Origin: Oerskovia turbata
GTDB taxonomy: Bacteria > Actinomycetota > Actinomycetes > Actinomycetales > Cellulomonadaceae
Reading direction: 5' to 3'
NCBI RefSeq assembly: GCF_000718325.1
Contig: NZ_JOFV01000006.1
Location: forward strand, 186,001-250,000
DNA: 64,000 nt
In this document: positions 17,658 to 26,277 of the stretch, in pieces
How positions within the stretch are numbered: position 1 is the first letter of the stretch
Layout: every line of letters starts with the position of its first letter
Program-made: the position numbers and the translations under genes
Notes under the pieces: model-generated
Database searches by the model: none
Told to the model about the DNA's origin: nothing
What the model saw: the letters and a program-made list of their open reading frames with translations, nothing else

Positions 17658-18673
17658 CACGGCAGCAGGGCCTTCTCGACGACCTCGAGGAACGCGTACT
17701 GGCCGCTGGGCGAGCCGTAGACCATCTCCATGTCGTGCACGGCGATGTTCCCGTTCGCGACGAACGGCAGCGACGTCCACAGGCCGTTGCCCGCGAGCTC
17801 GGTGAACGGGTCGGTGAGCTCACCCGTCTTCTCGTCGGGTGCCGTCGAGGTGAAGACCCAGTCGATGCCCGCGAGCTGCTCGAGCTGCTCGGTGCCGAGC
17901 GTCGTGCCCTCCTCGGGCTCGACGAGCGGCGTGATCTTCAGCCCGAGGTCCTTGAAGACGAGGCAGGGCGTGCCGTAGCAGGACGTGATGACCTCGCCGT
18001 CGCCGTACCCGACCGGCCCGACGACCGGGTCGATCCCGGCCGCGGCGAGCCGCGCCCTCACGTCGTCGACCTTGGCCTGGTACTTCGCGGTCCAGGCGTC
18101 GTGCTCGGCGACCTTGTCGAACGCCTGCGCGACCTCGGCGAAGCTCTCACGCCAGTCGCGGCCGTCGAACCCGTTGAAGCTGTACGTCGGGGCGATGTCG
18201 GGGAGCTTGGCCACGAGCTCGTCGTCGTAGCCCAGGCCGTTGAGGATCACGTCGGGCTGCGCGGCGAGGATCTCCTCGTAGTTGTACTCGGGGAAGTTCT
18301 TGAACGTCTTGATGCCCTCGAGGGCCTCCTGGTCGAAGAACGACGGGAAGGTCGTGTACCCCTGCGAGCGGATCGGCTGGGAGCCCGCGAGCGGGATGCC
18401 GAGGGTGATGAGCATGTCGAGGTCGGTCGTGTAGACGCCGAGCGCGGCCTGCGGGTCGGTCGGGATCGTGGTCTCGCCGAACGCGCTGTCGACCGTGCGG
18501 GTCTCGGTTCCTCCGGCACCGGTGCCGGAGGTCGAGCCGGAGCCCGAGCCCGCGTCGGTGCCCGAGGCGCACGCGCCGAGCAGCAGGGCGAACGTCGCCG
18601 CGGAGGCGGCGAGCAGGGTGGTACGGGCGGAGCGGGCGGTACGGGCGGTACGGGCGGTACGGGCGAGGGTCAC
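17657..18673 (-). CDS. Iron-siderophore ABC transporter substrate-binding lipoprotein
   Basis: FepB/FhuD-type binding protein, 338 residues. The signal sequence ends in the lipobox LGAC, followed by a Gly/Ser linker. The binding domain contains TTDLDMLITLGIPLAGSQ and NYEEILAAQPDVIL. I chose GTG 18673 because GGGAG is five bases upstream. The ATG 33 bases further up has no ribosome site. A 9-bp tandem repeat (cgggcggta, at about 18637-18663) encodes the RTARTARTA run just before the hydrophobic core. First gene of the operon, behind the iron box at 18718-18736. Confidence 0.92.
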   Translation of the reverse strand: MTLARTARTARTARSARTTLLAASAATFALLLGACASGTDAGSGSGSTSGTGAGGTETRTVDSAFGETTIPTDPQAALGVYTTDLDMLITLGIPLAGSQPIRSQGYTTFPSFFDQEALEGIKTFKNFPEYNYEEILAAQPDVILNGLGYDDELVAKLPDIAPTYSFNGFDGRDWRESFAEVAQAFDKVAEHDAWTAKYQAKVDDVRARLAAAGIDPVVGPVGYGDGEVITSCYGTPCLVFKDLGLKITPLVEPEEGTTLGTEQLEQLAGIDWVFTSTAPDEKTGELTDPFTELAGNGLWTSLPFVANGNIAVHDMEMVYGSPSGQYAFLEVVEKALLP

Positions 18674-18717
18674 AAGGGCTCCCGGGCAGGGGACGGTGAC
18701 GACCACCGTCAGGCTGG

Positions 18718-18736
18718 TTAGGTATCCCTACCCTAA
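18718..18736. promoter_or_regulatory. DtxR/IdeR-type iron box, overlapping the araC stop
   Basis: TTAGGTATCCCTACCCTAA matches the IdeR/DtxR consensus TTAGGTTAGCCTAACCTAA at 15 of 19 positions. It lies 45 bases upstream of the binding-protein start, as expected for iron repression of the uptake operon. The site overlaps the TAG stop codon of the araC-type gene (18728-18730). Confidence 0.82.
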
Positions 18737-19720
18737 CCAGGCGTGCGCCTCGGGAACCGGCCGATCGTCGCCACCAGCGGCCAGGGGGTGTTCCGCATCG
18801 GCCCTCACCGACGCCACGTACCAGCCCGGCGTATGACCCAGCACCCGCCGGAACGACTGCACGAACGCGCTCGGCGTCCGGTACCCGACCCTGCGCCCGA
18901 CCGTCCCCACCGGCATCCCGCCCGCGAGCAGCCCGATCGCGACCCGGACCCGCGCATGGATCCGCCACTGCGCGAACGTCATACCCGTCTCCCGGTGGAA
19001 CAGCCGGGAGAAGTTCCGCACGCTCACCGACACCTCCCGCGACCACGCCTCGAGCGACCGCGTGTCGGCAGGGTCGTCCAGCAGACGCCTGGCGACCGAC
19101 GCCAGGCGCGCGTCCGAGGGCATGGGCAGCACCATGGGCGTCACGTCCACGGGAGACAGGAGGTCGACGACGACGCGCTCGCTGCGCCGTCGGGCCGCCG
19201 GAGCCATGTCGCGCTGCGACAGGTGGACCATGAGCTCGCGCGCCGCGGGCGGGACCGAGACCGCGGTGGTGCGGTGCGCCCGGTCCAGGACCGCGACGAA
19301 GGCCTCGCCCGCCGGCGCCCCGCCGCCCCCCGGCGCAGGTGACGCCGCCACGTCCGCGTCCACATACGTGCAGTAGAAGCCCGTGCCGCCGGCCGTCTGG
19401 ACCGCGTGCGCGACACCTGCAGGGATCCACAGGCCGATCGTCGGCGGGACCGCGAAGAAACCGTGCTCGGTCTCGACGGTCAGCACGCCCTGCGCGCCCC
19501 ACAGCAGCTCGTGGAACGCGTGCACGTGCACGGGCCACAGGCCCGGGGTGCTGGGCGGGAAGTGCGACGTCGACACGGACCGGACCTCGCGCGCGGCCGC
19601 CAGGAGCGCGGCGGCCTCGACGGCGTCGGAGTCGCGCGGTTCACCGGTGGCCTCGTGGCCGCCGCCCGGGAGCCGGACGGGCGCGAGGGGGACGGAGAGT
19701 TCCTGGCCGATGAGCGACAT
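18728..19720 (-). CDS. AraC-family regulator of siderophore transport
   Basis: 330 residues. The N-terminal half has a cupin-like sensing domain (HVHAFHELLWG, GLWIPAGVAHAV) of the AraC ligand-binding 2 type. The C-terminal half (about 220-320) has two helix-turn-helix motifs, with SVRNFSRLFHRETGMTFAQW and VGYRTPSAFVQSFRRVLG. It sits between the uptake operon and a divergent ABC pair. By analogy with YbtA next to YbtPQ in Yersinia, it may sense a siderophore and activate both. An iron box lies in its promoter region. The last codons overlap the iron box of the next operon. Confidence 0.88.
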   Translation of the reverse strand: MSLIGQELSVPLAPVRLPGGGHEATGEPRDSDAVEAAALLAAAREVRSVSTSHFPPSTPGLWPVHVHAFHELLWGAQGVLTVETEHGFFAVPPTIGLWIPAGVAHAVQTAGGTGFYCTYVDADVAASPAPGGGGAPAGEAFVAVLDRAHRTTAVSVPPAARELMVHLSQRDMAPAARRRSERVVVDLLSPVDVTPMVLPMPSDARLASVARRLLDDPADTRSLEAWSREVSVSVRNFSRLFHRETGMTFAQWRIHARVRVAIGLLAGGMPVGTVGRRVGYRTPSAFVQSFRRVLGHTPGWYVASVRADAEHPLAAGGDDRPVPEAHAWLG

Positions 19721-19750
19721 GGTTCGGCAGGCTATCTCACATCGGCTCAG

Positions 19751-19769
19751 GTAGGTAAGCATTACCTTA
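19751..19769. promoter_or_regulatory. DtxR/IdeR-type iron box in the araC/ABC divergent promoter
   Basis: GTAGGTAAGCATTACCTTA matches the IdeR consensus at about 14 of 19 positions. It lies seven bases before the start of the first ABC gene and 31 bases before the araC-type start. One site could therefore repress both divergent transcripts when iron is plentiful. Confidence 0.78.
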
Positions 19770-19775
19770 GCAAGC

Positions 19776-21533
19776 ATGCCCCTCCGTTCCCGTCGCCCCG
19801 CACGCCCGGAACCGGGCAGCCCACCCCGTCCGACCGCGGGAGCACACCCGCCACCCGGCCACGCCGGGCCACCGCCGACGACCGTGAGCGGCATCTTCCG
19901 CCTCGTCCTCGCGGGCGACCGCCGATGGCTCCTGCTCGCAGCGGGCGCGAGCGGCTTCATGGTCCACCAGGTCGCCGAGGCGCTCGTGCCCGTCCTCATC
20001 GGCGTCGTCGTGGACCGCGCGATCATGCCGCGCGACGGCGCCGCGCTCGGCCTGTGGCTCGGCGTCCTCACAGGCGTCTTCCTCGTCCTGACCATGGCCT
20101 GGCGCATCGGCATGCGCTCGACCGTCCGCGCATTCTCGTTCGCCGCGCACGACCTGCGCCAGCTCACCGTCGCGCGCGTCCTCGACCCGCGCGGCATGGC
20201 CCGTCGACGCGCGGCCGGCGAGACCCTGACCATCGCGTCCTCCGACACGAACCGCGTCGCCGGGATCGCCTGGCTCGTCACGGGACAGCTCGGCGCGCTC
20301 GCCGCGATCGGCACGACCGCCGTGAGCCTCCTCCTCGTCTCCGTCCCGCTCGGCGTCGCGGTCCTCGTCGCGACCCCCCTGATGCTGCTCGTCATGCACC
20401 GGCTGTCCGTCCCGCTCGAGGCCCGCAGCGAGGCCGAGCAGGAGACCGCCGCACGCGCCGGCGGCCTCGCGACCGACCTCGTCACCGGGCTGCGCGTCCT
20501 CAAGGGACTGGGGGCGGAGCAGGCCGCCGCCGACCGCTACCGTCGCGCGAGCCGCGGCTCCCTCGCGGCCGCGTTGCGCGCCGTCCGCTCCCGCGCCGCG
20601 TACCAGGCCGTCAGCGCGGCGCTCTCCGTGGTCTTCCTCTCGACGGTCGCCCTGTTCGCGGGCCGCATGGCACTCGCCGGGCAGATCACCGTGGGCGAGC
20701 TCGTCGCCGTCGTCGGGCTCGCCCAGTTCGTCCAGGAGCCCATGTCCCGGACCGGGTTCCTGGGCGTCGAGCTCGCGCAGAAGCGGGCGTCCGCCCGCCG
20801 CCTGCTCCGCCTGCTCGACGAACCCACCGTCCACAGCACCACGGCCCGGCCTGTGGACACCGGAGTGGCTGGCGCGACGCCGTCGGGCGGCACGGTGACC
20901 CTCGCCGGAACCTTCGGCGGCTCCGCGCTCGGGCCCGTCACGGTCCGCCGCGGCCAGGTCGTGGGCGTCGTCGTGCCCGACGCCGGAGACGCGGCCGCGC
21001 TCGTCGACGTCCTCGGGTGCCGCGCACCCGCCCCACCCGGGACCGTCGTCATCGACGGGACCGACCTCTCGACGCTCGACCCGACGACCGGACGCACCCT
21101 CGTCTTCGCAGCCCGGCACGACGCGACGCTGTTCAGCACGACCGTGCGCGACAACCTCGCACCCGACGGCCCCCTCGACCCCCGCGCGCTCGCCGCGTCC
21201 GGGACGACCGAGGTGCTCGGGCACCTGCCCGACGGTCTCGACACCCACCTGACCGGCCGCGGACAGCACCTGTCCGGCGGACAGCGCCAACGCCTCGTCC
21301 TCGGCCGGGCCCTGCACCGCCCCCAACCCGTGCTCGTGCTGCACGACCCGACGACCGCCGTCGACACCGTGACCGAGGCCCGGATCGCCGCGGGGCTCCG
21401 GGGGCTCCCCGACCGTGCGCTGCTGCTCGTCACGACCAGCCCGACGCTCCTCGCGGTGTGCGACCAGGTGGTGGTGGCCGTGAACGGGGTCCCCGAGGCG
21501 ACGGACGCCGACGCCGAGCTGGTCGCCTCGTGA
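19776..21533 (+). CDS. ABC exporter-fold half-transporter with degenerate ATPase site
   Basis: A 585-residue half-transporter with a six-helix membrane domain (about residues 45-330) and a C-terminal nucleotide-binding domain. The signature LSGGQRQR (499-506) is intact. The Walker A loop is replaced by VVVPDAGDAAAL, and Walker B reads LVLHDPTTAVD, lacking the canonical Asp-Glu pair, so its own site should not hydrolyse ATP. It pairs with the next gene through a GTGA overlap. Because of the iron boxes and AraC neighbour, siderophore import or export (IrtAB/YbtPQ-like) is the likely role. Confidence 0.9.
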   Translation: MPLRSRRPARPEPGSPPRPTAGAHPPPGHAGPPPTTVSGIFRLVLAGDRRWLLLAAGASGFMVHQVAEALVPVLIGVVVDRAIMPRDGAALGLWLGVLTGVFLVLTMAWRIGMRSTVRAFSFAAHDLRQLTVARVLDPRGMARRRAAGETLTIASSDTNRVAGIAWLVTGQLGALAAIGTTAVSLLLVSVPLGVAVLVATPLMLLVMHRLSVPLEARSEAEQETAARAGGLATDLVTGLRVLKGLGAEQAAADRYRRASRGSLAAALRAVRSRAAYQAVSAALSVVFLSTVALFAGRMALAGQITVGELVAVVGLAQFVQEPMSRTGFLGVELAQKRASARRLLRLLDEPTVHSTTARPVDTGVAGATPSGGTVTLAGTFGGSALGPVTVRRGQVVGVVVPDAGDAAALVDVLGCRAPAPPGTVVIDGTDLSTLDPTTGRTLVFAARHDATLFSTTVRDNLAPDGPLDPRALAASGTTEVLGHLPDGLDTHLTGRGQHLSGGQRQRLVLGRALHRPQPVLVLHDPTTAVDTVTEARIAAGLRGLPDRALLLVTTSPTLLAVCDQVVVAVNGVPEATDADAELVAS

Positions 21534-23548
21534 GCGCCCATGCCGCGACCGAGGCCGACCGCGTCGCCCCGGCCCACGAGATCCTGCCCGTCGCCACGAC
21601 CACCGCGACCAACGCGGCCCTGTGGCGCATGCTCACACGGCGCCGGTGGCTCTTCGCCGGGACCGTCACGGTCCTCCTGGCCGGGTCCGTCGCAGGCCTC
21701 GCGACCCCCGCGCTCCTCGGAACCCTGGTCAACGTCGTCGCGGAGGGCGGTGAGACCTCCGACCTCGTCCGCTGCGCGCTGCTGCTCCTCGGGGCCGGCG
21801 TGCTGAGCGCGGGCCTCGGCTACCTCGGCCAGACCCTGCTCGCCCGGATCTGCGAAGGAGCCCTCGCCGACCTGCGCGAGGACGTCCTCGCGAGCGCGCT
21901 CGACCTGCCCCTCGAACAGGTCGAGCGAGCGGGCGTCGGCGACGTCGTCGCGCGCGTCTCGGGAGACGTCGACGCCGTGAGCGAGGCGATCTCGGGCGTG
22001 CTGCCCGCAGTCACGTCGGCCGCGTTCACGATCGTCCTGACGCTCGTGGGGCTCGGCGCCCTGGACTGGCGCTTCGCGCTCGCCGCGCTCGCGGCCGCTC
22101 CCCTGCAGGTCGTGTCGCTGCGCTGGTTCCTGCGCCGCTCGGGCCCCGTGTACCGCGAGGTGCGCGTCGCCGAGGCGCAGCGCACCGAGCAGGTCATCGA
22201 GACCGTCGCGGGCGCGACGACCGTCACGACGCTCGGCCACGGCGACAGGCACGAGGCGCTCGTCGCCCGGTCCTCGCTGCGCGCGATCGACCTGTCGCTG
22301 ACCGGGATCGGGCTGCTCACCCGCTTCTACAACCGGCTCAACGTCGCCGAGCTGATCGGGCTCGGCGCCGTGCTCGCCGTGGGGTTCTGGCTCGTGTCGG
22401 ACGACGCCGTGACGGTCGGCGCGGCGACCGCAGCCGCACTGTACTTCCACCGGCTGTTCGGGCCGATCGGCACGGTGCTGGGCGAGTTCGACGAGATCCA
22501 GAAGGCCGGTGCAGGACTCGCGCGGCTCGTGGGCGTGACGGCGACGGTGACGGTGACGCCAGGGACCGCCGAGGGTGACGGAATCCCGGCCGAGGGTGGC
22601 CGGACTCCTGCCGAGGGTGACCGGACTCCTGCCGAGGGTGACCGTGTTCGTGCCGAGGGTGACCGTGTTCGTGCCGAGGGTGACGCCTTGTCCGCCGACG
22701 GTGACGGAATCTCCGCCGACGGCGACCAGACCTCTACCCGGGGTGACCACCGCGGTCCGGCAGCCATCTCCCGGGAGGCACGCTCCGCCGTCGTGCTCCG
22801 GGGCGTGACGTTCAGCTACACGCCCGGGCGCGACGTCGTCACCGACGTCGACCTCGACGTCGCCGAGGGCGAGCACGTCGCGCTCGTCGGAGCGTCGGGA
22901 GCCGGCAAGACGTCGGTCGCGAAGCTCGCGATGGGCATCCACCGCCCGACGCGCGGCGCCGTGCGCGTCCTGGGCGAAGCGCCGGGGCGACGCCGTCGGG
23001 CCGTGAACGACTCCACCGGCCGGCCGAGCGGCGCCGCGATGGTGAGCCAGGAGGTCCACGTCTTCAGCGGGACGCTCGCCGAGGACCTGCGCCTCGCGGC
23101 CCCCGACGCGAGCGACGCCGAGCTGACCGCGGCCCTCGACGCGGTCGAGGCGCACTGGGCGCACGACCTGCCCGACGGCCTCGCGACCGTCGTCGGCGCG
23201 GGCGGGCTCGACCTGTCACCCGACCGCGCGCAGCAGCTCGCGCTCGCGCGGATCCTGCTGCTCGACCCTGCGGTGGTCGTGCTCGACGAGGCGACCGCGG
23301 AGGTCGGGACGGACGGCGCCGCGACCCTCGACCGGGCCGCGCGGGCAGCGCTCGCGGGGCGGACCGCCGTCGTCATCGCGCACCGGTTGAGCCAGGCCCG
23401 GACCGCGGACCGCGTGGTCGTCATGGAGTCGGGGCGGATCGTCGAGTCGGGGACGCACGACGCGCTGCGCCAGGCTGGTGGCCGGTACGCGGAGCTGTGG
23501 GCAGCGTGGGAGCGAGGCACGAAAGGCACGACAGACCGCCGAGGGTGA
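21530..23548 (+). CDS. ABC exporter-fold half-transporter with in-frame repeat linker
   Basis: A 672-residue partner of the preceding protein. The membrane domain covers about residues 30-330. The nucleotide-binding domain has intact Walker A GASGAGKTS (from residue 454), Walker B VVVLDEAT (Asp586-Glu587) and H-loop IAHRLS, but the signature is degenerate (LSPDRAQ, from residue 562). The pair therefore has one competent ATP site built from this Walker A/B and the partner's LSGGQ. Residues 347-409, between the two domains, are nine heptapeptides (AEGDRVR type) encoded by family B words in 21-bp steps. The stop TGA also lies in a family B word (ending DRRG). Confidence 0.9.
   Translation: MSAHAATEADRVAPAHEILPVATTTATNAALWRMLTRRRWLFAGTVTVLLAGSVAGLATPALLGTLVNVVAEGGETSDLVRCALLLLGAGVLSAGLGYLGQTLLARICEGALADLREDVLASALDLPLEQVERAGVGDVVARVSGDVDAVSEAISGVLPAVTSAAFTIVLTLVGLGALDWRFALAALAAAPLQVVSLRWFLRRSGPVYREVRVAEAQRTEQVIETVAGATTVTTLGHGDRHEALVARSSLRAIDLSLTGIGLLTRFYNRLNVAELIGLGAVLAVGFWLVSDDAVTVGAATAAALYFHRLFGPIGTVLGEFDEIQKAGAGLARLVGVTATVTVTPGTAEGDGIPAEGGRTPAEGDRTPAEGDRVRAEGDRVRAEGDALSADGDGISADGDQTSTRGDHRGPAAISREARSAVVLRGVTFSYTPGRDVVTDVDLDVAEGEHVALVGASGAGKTSVAKLAMGIHRPTRGAVRVLGEAPGRRRRAVNDSTGRPSGAAMVSQEVHVFSGTLAEDLRLAAPDASDAELTAALDAVEAHWAHDLPDGLATVVGAGGLDLSPDRAQQLALARILLLDPAVVVLDEATAEVGTDGAATLDRAARAALAGRTAVVIAHRLSQARTADRVVVMESGRIVESGTHDALRQAGGRYAELWAAWERGTKGTTDRRG
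22568..22756 (+). repeat. In-frame family B tandem array, nine 21-bp units
   Basis: Units start at 22568, 22589, 22610, 22631, 22652, 22673, 22694, 22715 and 22736, exactly 21 bases apart. Each begins with gccgagggtgac or a close variant; the last is eroded. Read in the frame GCC GAG GGT GAC they encode Ala-Glu-Gly-Asp followed by three variable residues. The array occupies the linker between the membrane and ATPase domains of the ABC transporter. Confidence 0.9.
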
Positions 23549-23699
23549 CCGTCCCGAGCGCCGAGGGTGACGGCGCCGTCACCCTCGGCGGGCATACGCG
23601 TCACCGTCGGCGGGCATACGCGTCACCCTCGGCGGGCATACGCGTCACCGTCGGCAGTCGAGTACGTCACCTTCGGCGGGCTCGCACGTCACCCTCGGC
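23538..23699. repeat. Family B element B2: two forward and six reverse words, 22-bp period
   Basis: Forward words start at 23538 and 23560. Reverse words cgtcaccctcggc or variants start at 23577, 23599, 23621, 23643, 23665 and 23687, exactly 22 bases apart. The nine-base spacers are ggcatacg-like in the first three. Forward and reverse copies can form stems. The first word holds the stop codon of the ABC gene. The array fills the space up to the lipid-kinase promoter. Confidence 0.88.
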
Positions 23700-23723
23700 A
23701 TCCCGGGCGCTACCGTGTCCGAC

Positions 23724-24890
23724 ATGGCTTGGGAAATGTGGTTGGGGGTCGCAGCGGTCGCCATCTCCGCGGTCGCGCTCACCGTCGCGATGGCGGTCTG
23801 GTCGCAGCAGCGGCGCCGGCGCCGCCTCGACCCCCCGCTCGCGGTCACCGAGGCCGCCACGGAGGACGTCGGCCAGCTCATCGCGTTCGTCGCGAACCCG
23901 TCCAAGCCCGCGGTCGCGAACCTCGAACGGACGGTCCGGCGCGTGTGCGCCGAGGCTGACCTGCCCGAACCCCTGTGGCTCGAGACCACGATCGAGGACC
24001 CGGGCGTCGGGCAGACCCGCGAGGCCCTGGCCCGCGGTGCCGACATCGTCGTCGCGGTAGGCGGCGACGGCACCGTCCGGGCCGTCGCCGAGGGCATGGT
24101 CGGCACGGGCAAGCCCATGGGCCTGGTGCCGCTCGGCACGGGCAACCTCCTCGCGCGCAACCTCGACCTGCCCGTCACCGACCCGGACGAGGCCCTGCGC
24201 ATCGTCGTCGCGGGCGCGGACCGCGTGATCGACGTCGGGTGGGCGCGCGTCCTGGAGTTCGCCCGGCCCGACGGGGCCCACGGGGATTCCGACCGGGGCG
24301 AGACCGACACGACCGGGACACCCCACGCTGCCGGTGACGCCCTCCCCGAGCAGGACACCGAGACGGCGCACATCTTCCTCGTCATCGCAGGGCTCGGGTT
24401 CGACGCCGCGATGGTCGCCGACGCCGACGCGACCCTCAAGGCCCGCGTGGGCTGGGTCGCGTACTTCGTCGCGGGCATCCGCCACCTGCACGGGCGCCGT
24501 CTGCGCGCGACGATCCAGCTCGACGACACGCCCCCGGTCAACGCCAAGCTCCGCACGCTGCTGGTCGGGAACTGCGGCAAGCTGCCGGGCGGCATCACGC
24601 TGCTGCCCGACGCGGTGCTCGACGACGGCATCCTCGACGTCGCCGCGATCGACACGCGGGGCGGGGTCGTGGGCTGGGCGCAGCTGTTCGGCGACGTCGT
24701 CATGCAAGGGTTCGGGGTGCGCAACGACCTGCCCGCGAAGATCGGCCGGATCGACCACGCGCGCGCCAAGCGCGTCCGGGTCCGGGTCGAGGGCGGCGAG
24801 CAGGCGCAGGTCGACGGCGACCTCCTGGGCAGGGCGGTCGAGCTCGAGGCGTGGGTCGAGCCGGGCGGGTTGGTCGTGCGGACCGCCTGA
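23724..24890 (+). CDS. Diacylglycerol kinase-family lipid kinase
   Basis: 388 residues. One N-terminal membrane helix (about 5-25) is followed by a DAGK catalytic domain with the ATP-binding GGDGT (113-117) and PLGTGNLLARNL. The C-terminal part has GGITLLPDAVLDDGILDV, typical of DgkB/YegS-like kinases acting on diacylglycerol or related lipids. A hydrophilic insertion of about 35 residues (RPDGAHGDSDRGE onward, near 180-215) interrupts the domain and is variable, linker-like sequence. ATG 23724 has TACCGT seven bases upstream (leaderless pattern); GTG 23715 is an alternative start. Confidence 0.9.
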   Translation: MAWEMWLGVAAVAISAVALTVAMAVWSQQRRRRRLDPPLAVTEAATEDVGQLIAFVANPSKPAVANLERTVRRVCAEADLPEPLWLETTIEDPGVGQTREALARGADIVVAVGGDGTVRAVAEGMVGTGKPMGLVPLGTGNLLARNLDLPVTDPDEALRIVVAGADRVIDVGWARVLEFARPDGAHGDSDRGETDTTGTPHAAGDALPEQDTETAHIFLVIAGLGFDAAMVADADATLKARVGWVAYFVAGIRHLHGRRLRATIQLDDTPPVNAKLRTLLVGNCGKLPGGITLLPDAVLDDGILDVAAIDTRGGVVGWAQLFGDVVMQGFGVRNDLPAKIGRIDHARAKRVRVRVEGGEQAQVDGDLLGRAVELEAWVEPGGLVVRTA

Positions 24891-24943
24891 CCGGCAGGCA
24901 TCATTCGACCTGACGTACCGACCTATCGAGGAGCACCGCCCAG

Positions 24944-26164
24944 ATGACCGCACTGCAGGACGCCCCTCGGCCGCCGGGTCTGGCTCCCTCGACCCGCACC
25001 CTGCTCAGCCTCGCCGCGGCCGTGATCGTCCTCGCGGGGGTCTACCTCGCGCGCGACCTGTTCGGCCCGCTGGCTCTCGCCGCTGTCGTGGTCATCATCG
25101 TGCAACCGGTCCGGGCCCCGCTCCAGCGGCGAGGGTGGCCCCGGTGGGCGGCCACGACCGCGACGATCGTCGTGGCCTACCTGATCCTCGGCGCGCTCGC
25201 AGCGCTCCTCGCGTTCGCGGGCGTGCAGTTCGCCGACCTCGTCGGGCAGTACCTCGACGACCTGTCCACGATCGTCGATCAGGCCACGACGTGGCTGGAG
25301 TCGTTCGGTGTCGAGGGCCAGGTCACGGACGCCGTCGCGTCCTGGCTCGACCCGAGCACGCTCGCGGGCTTCGCCGCGACGATCGGCGGGACCGCCATGT
25401 CGGTCCTCACGGCCTTCTTCTTCGTGCTCGCCTACGTGATCTTCATGGCGGCCGACGCGACGCGCTACCAGGACGCCCGCTCGCGCTTCGGCGGGCAGCG
25501 ACCCGCGACGCTCGACCGCGTCACGGCGTACAACTCGGGCGTCCGCCGGTACTTCGTGGTTAACGCGTCGTTCGGCGCGGTCGTCGCGATCATCGACGGC
25601 GTGGCCCTGTGGTGGATGGGCGTCCCCGCTCCCGCGGTCTGGGCGATCCTCGCGTTCGTGACGAACTTCGTGCCCAACATCGGGTTCGTGCTCGGTCTGG
25701 TCCCGCCCGCGGTCATGGCGCTCGTCGTGGGCGGGTGGCCGCTCGCGCTCGCCGTCATCGCGGTGTACTGCGTCGTCAACGTGGTCCTGCAGGTGCTGGT
25801 GCAGCCCAAGTTCGTGGCCGACGCGGTGAACCTGAGCCTCACGCTGAGCTTCTTCTCGGTGGTGTTCTGGACGCTCGTCATCGGCCCGCTGGGCGCGATC
25901 CTCGCGATCCCGCTGACCCTGCTCAGCCGGGCGCTCGTCATCGAGGGGGACCCTGGTTCCGGCTGGCTGCGCTACCTGTCGGGCGACACGGCCGCGGCCC
26001 CGCCGCCGGCACGGTCCGAAGGCCCCGCGGCCGAGGCCGCCGAGGTCGCCGAGGTCGCCGAGCCAACCGATGCGCTCACAGGGGCGGCGGCCCCCGAGCC
26101 CTCGCAGAGCACCCAGAGCCCCGACAGCCCCGACGACCGTCCACAGGCCTCGACCGGCCCCTGA
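24944..26164 (+). CDS. AI-2E family transporter (PurR-regulated permease PerM-like)
   Basis: A 406-residue membrane protein with about eight helices. It carries the family segments AILAFVTNFVPNIGFVLGLVPP and NVVLQVLVQPKFVADAVNLS, and IGPLGAILAIPLT near the last helix. The C-terminal 65 residues are a disordered Ala/Glu/Pro tail with an EVAEVAE repeat. GAGGAG lies about ten bases before the ATG. Family members move AI-2 or other small solutes or ions; the substrate here is unknown. It follows the lipid kinase by 53 bases and may be cotranscribed. Confidence 0.9.
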   Translation: MTALQDAPRPPGLAPSTRTLLSLAAAVIVLAGVYLARDLFGPLALAAVVVIIVQPVRAPLQRRGWPRWAATTATIVVAYLILGALAALLAFAGVQFADLVGQYLDDLSTIVDQATTWLESFGVEGQVTDAVASWLDPSTLAGFAATIGGTAMSVLTAFFFVLAYVIFMAADATRYQDARSRFGGQRPATLDRVTAYNSGVRRYFVVNASFGAVVAIIDGVALWWMGVPAPAVWAILAFVTNFVPNIGFVLGLVPPAVMALVVGGWPLALAVIAVYCVVNVVLQVLVQPKFVADAVNLSLTLSFFSVVFWTLVIGPLGAILAIPLTLLSRALVIEGDPGSGWLRYLSGDTAAAPPPARSEGPAAEAAEVAEVAEPTDALTGAAAPEPSQSTQSPDSPDDRPQASTGP

Positions 26165-26277
26165 CCTGGCCCGTCGCTCGTCACCGTGGCGCTCCCCATG
26201 AGCCGACCTCGTGGAGGAACGGTGCCCGACCCGCTGGTCGAGCGGGCCCCCGGAAGCGCTCACCGTACGCTGGTCCG

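Noticed and set aside
18637..18663. 9-bp tandem repeat in the siderophore-binding-protein gene considered as a member of the word families.
   Set aside because: It has no inverted partner and a different period. It is a simple microsatellite in the signal-peptide n-region.
23577..23699. Regular 22-bp array considered as a CRISPR.
   Set aside because: The 13-base word and nine-base spacers are far too short, three spacers are nearly identical, and forward and reverse words occur together.
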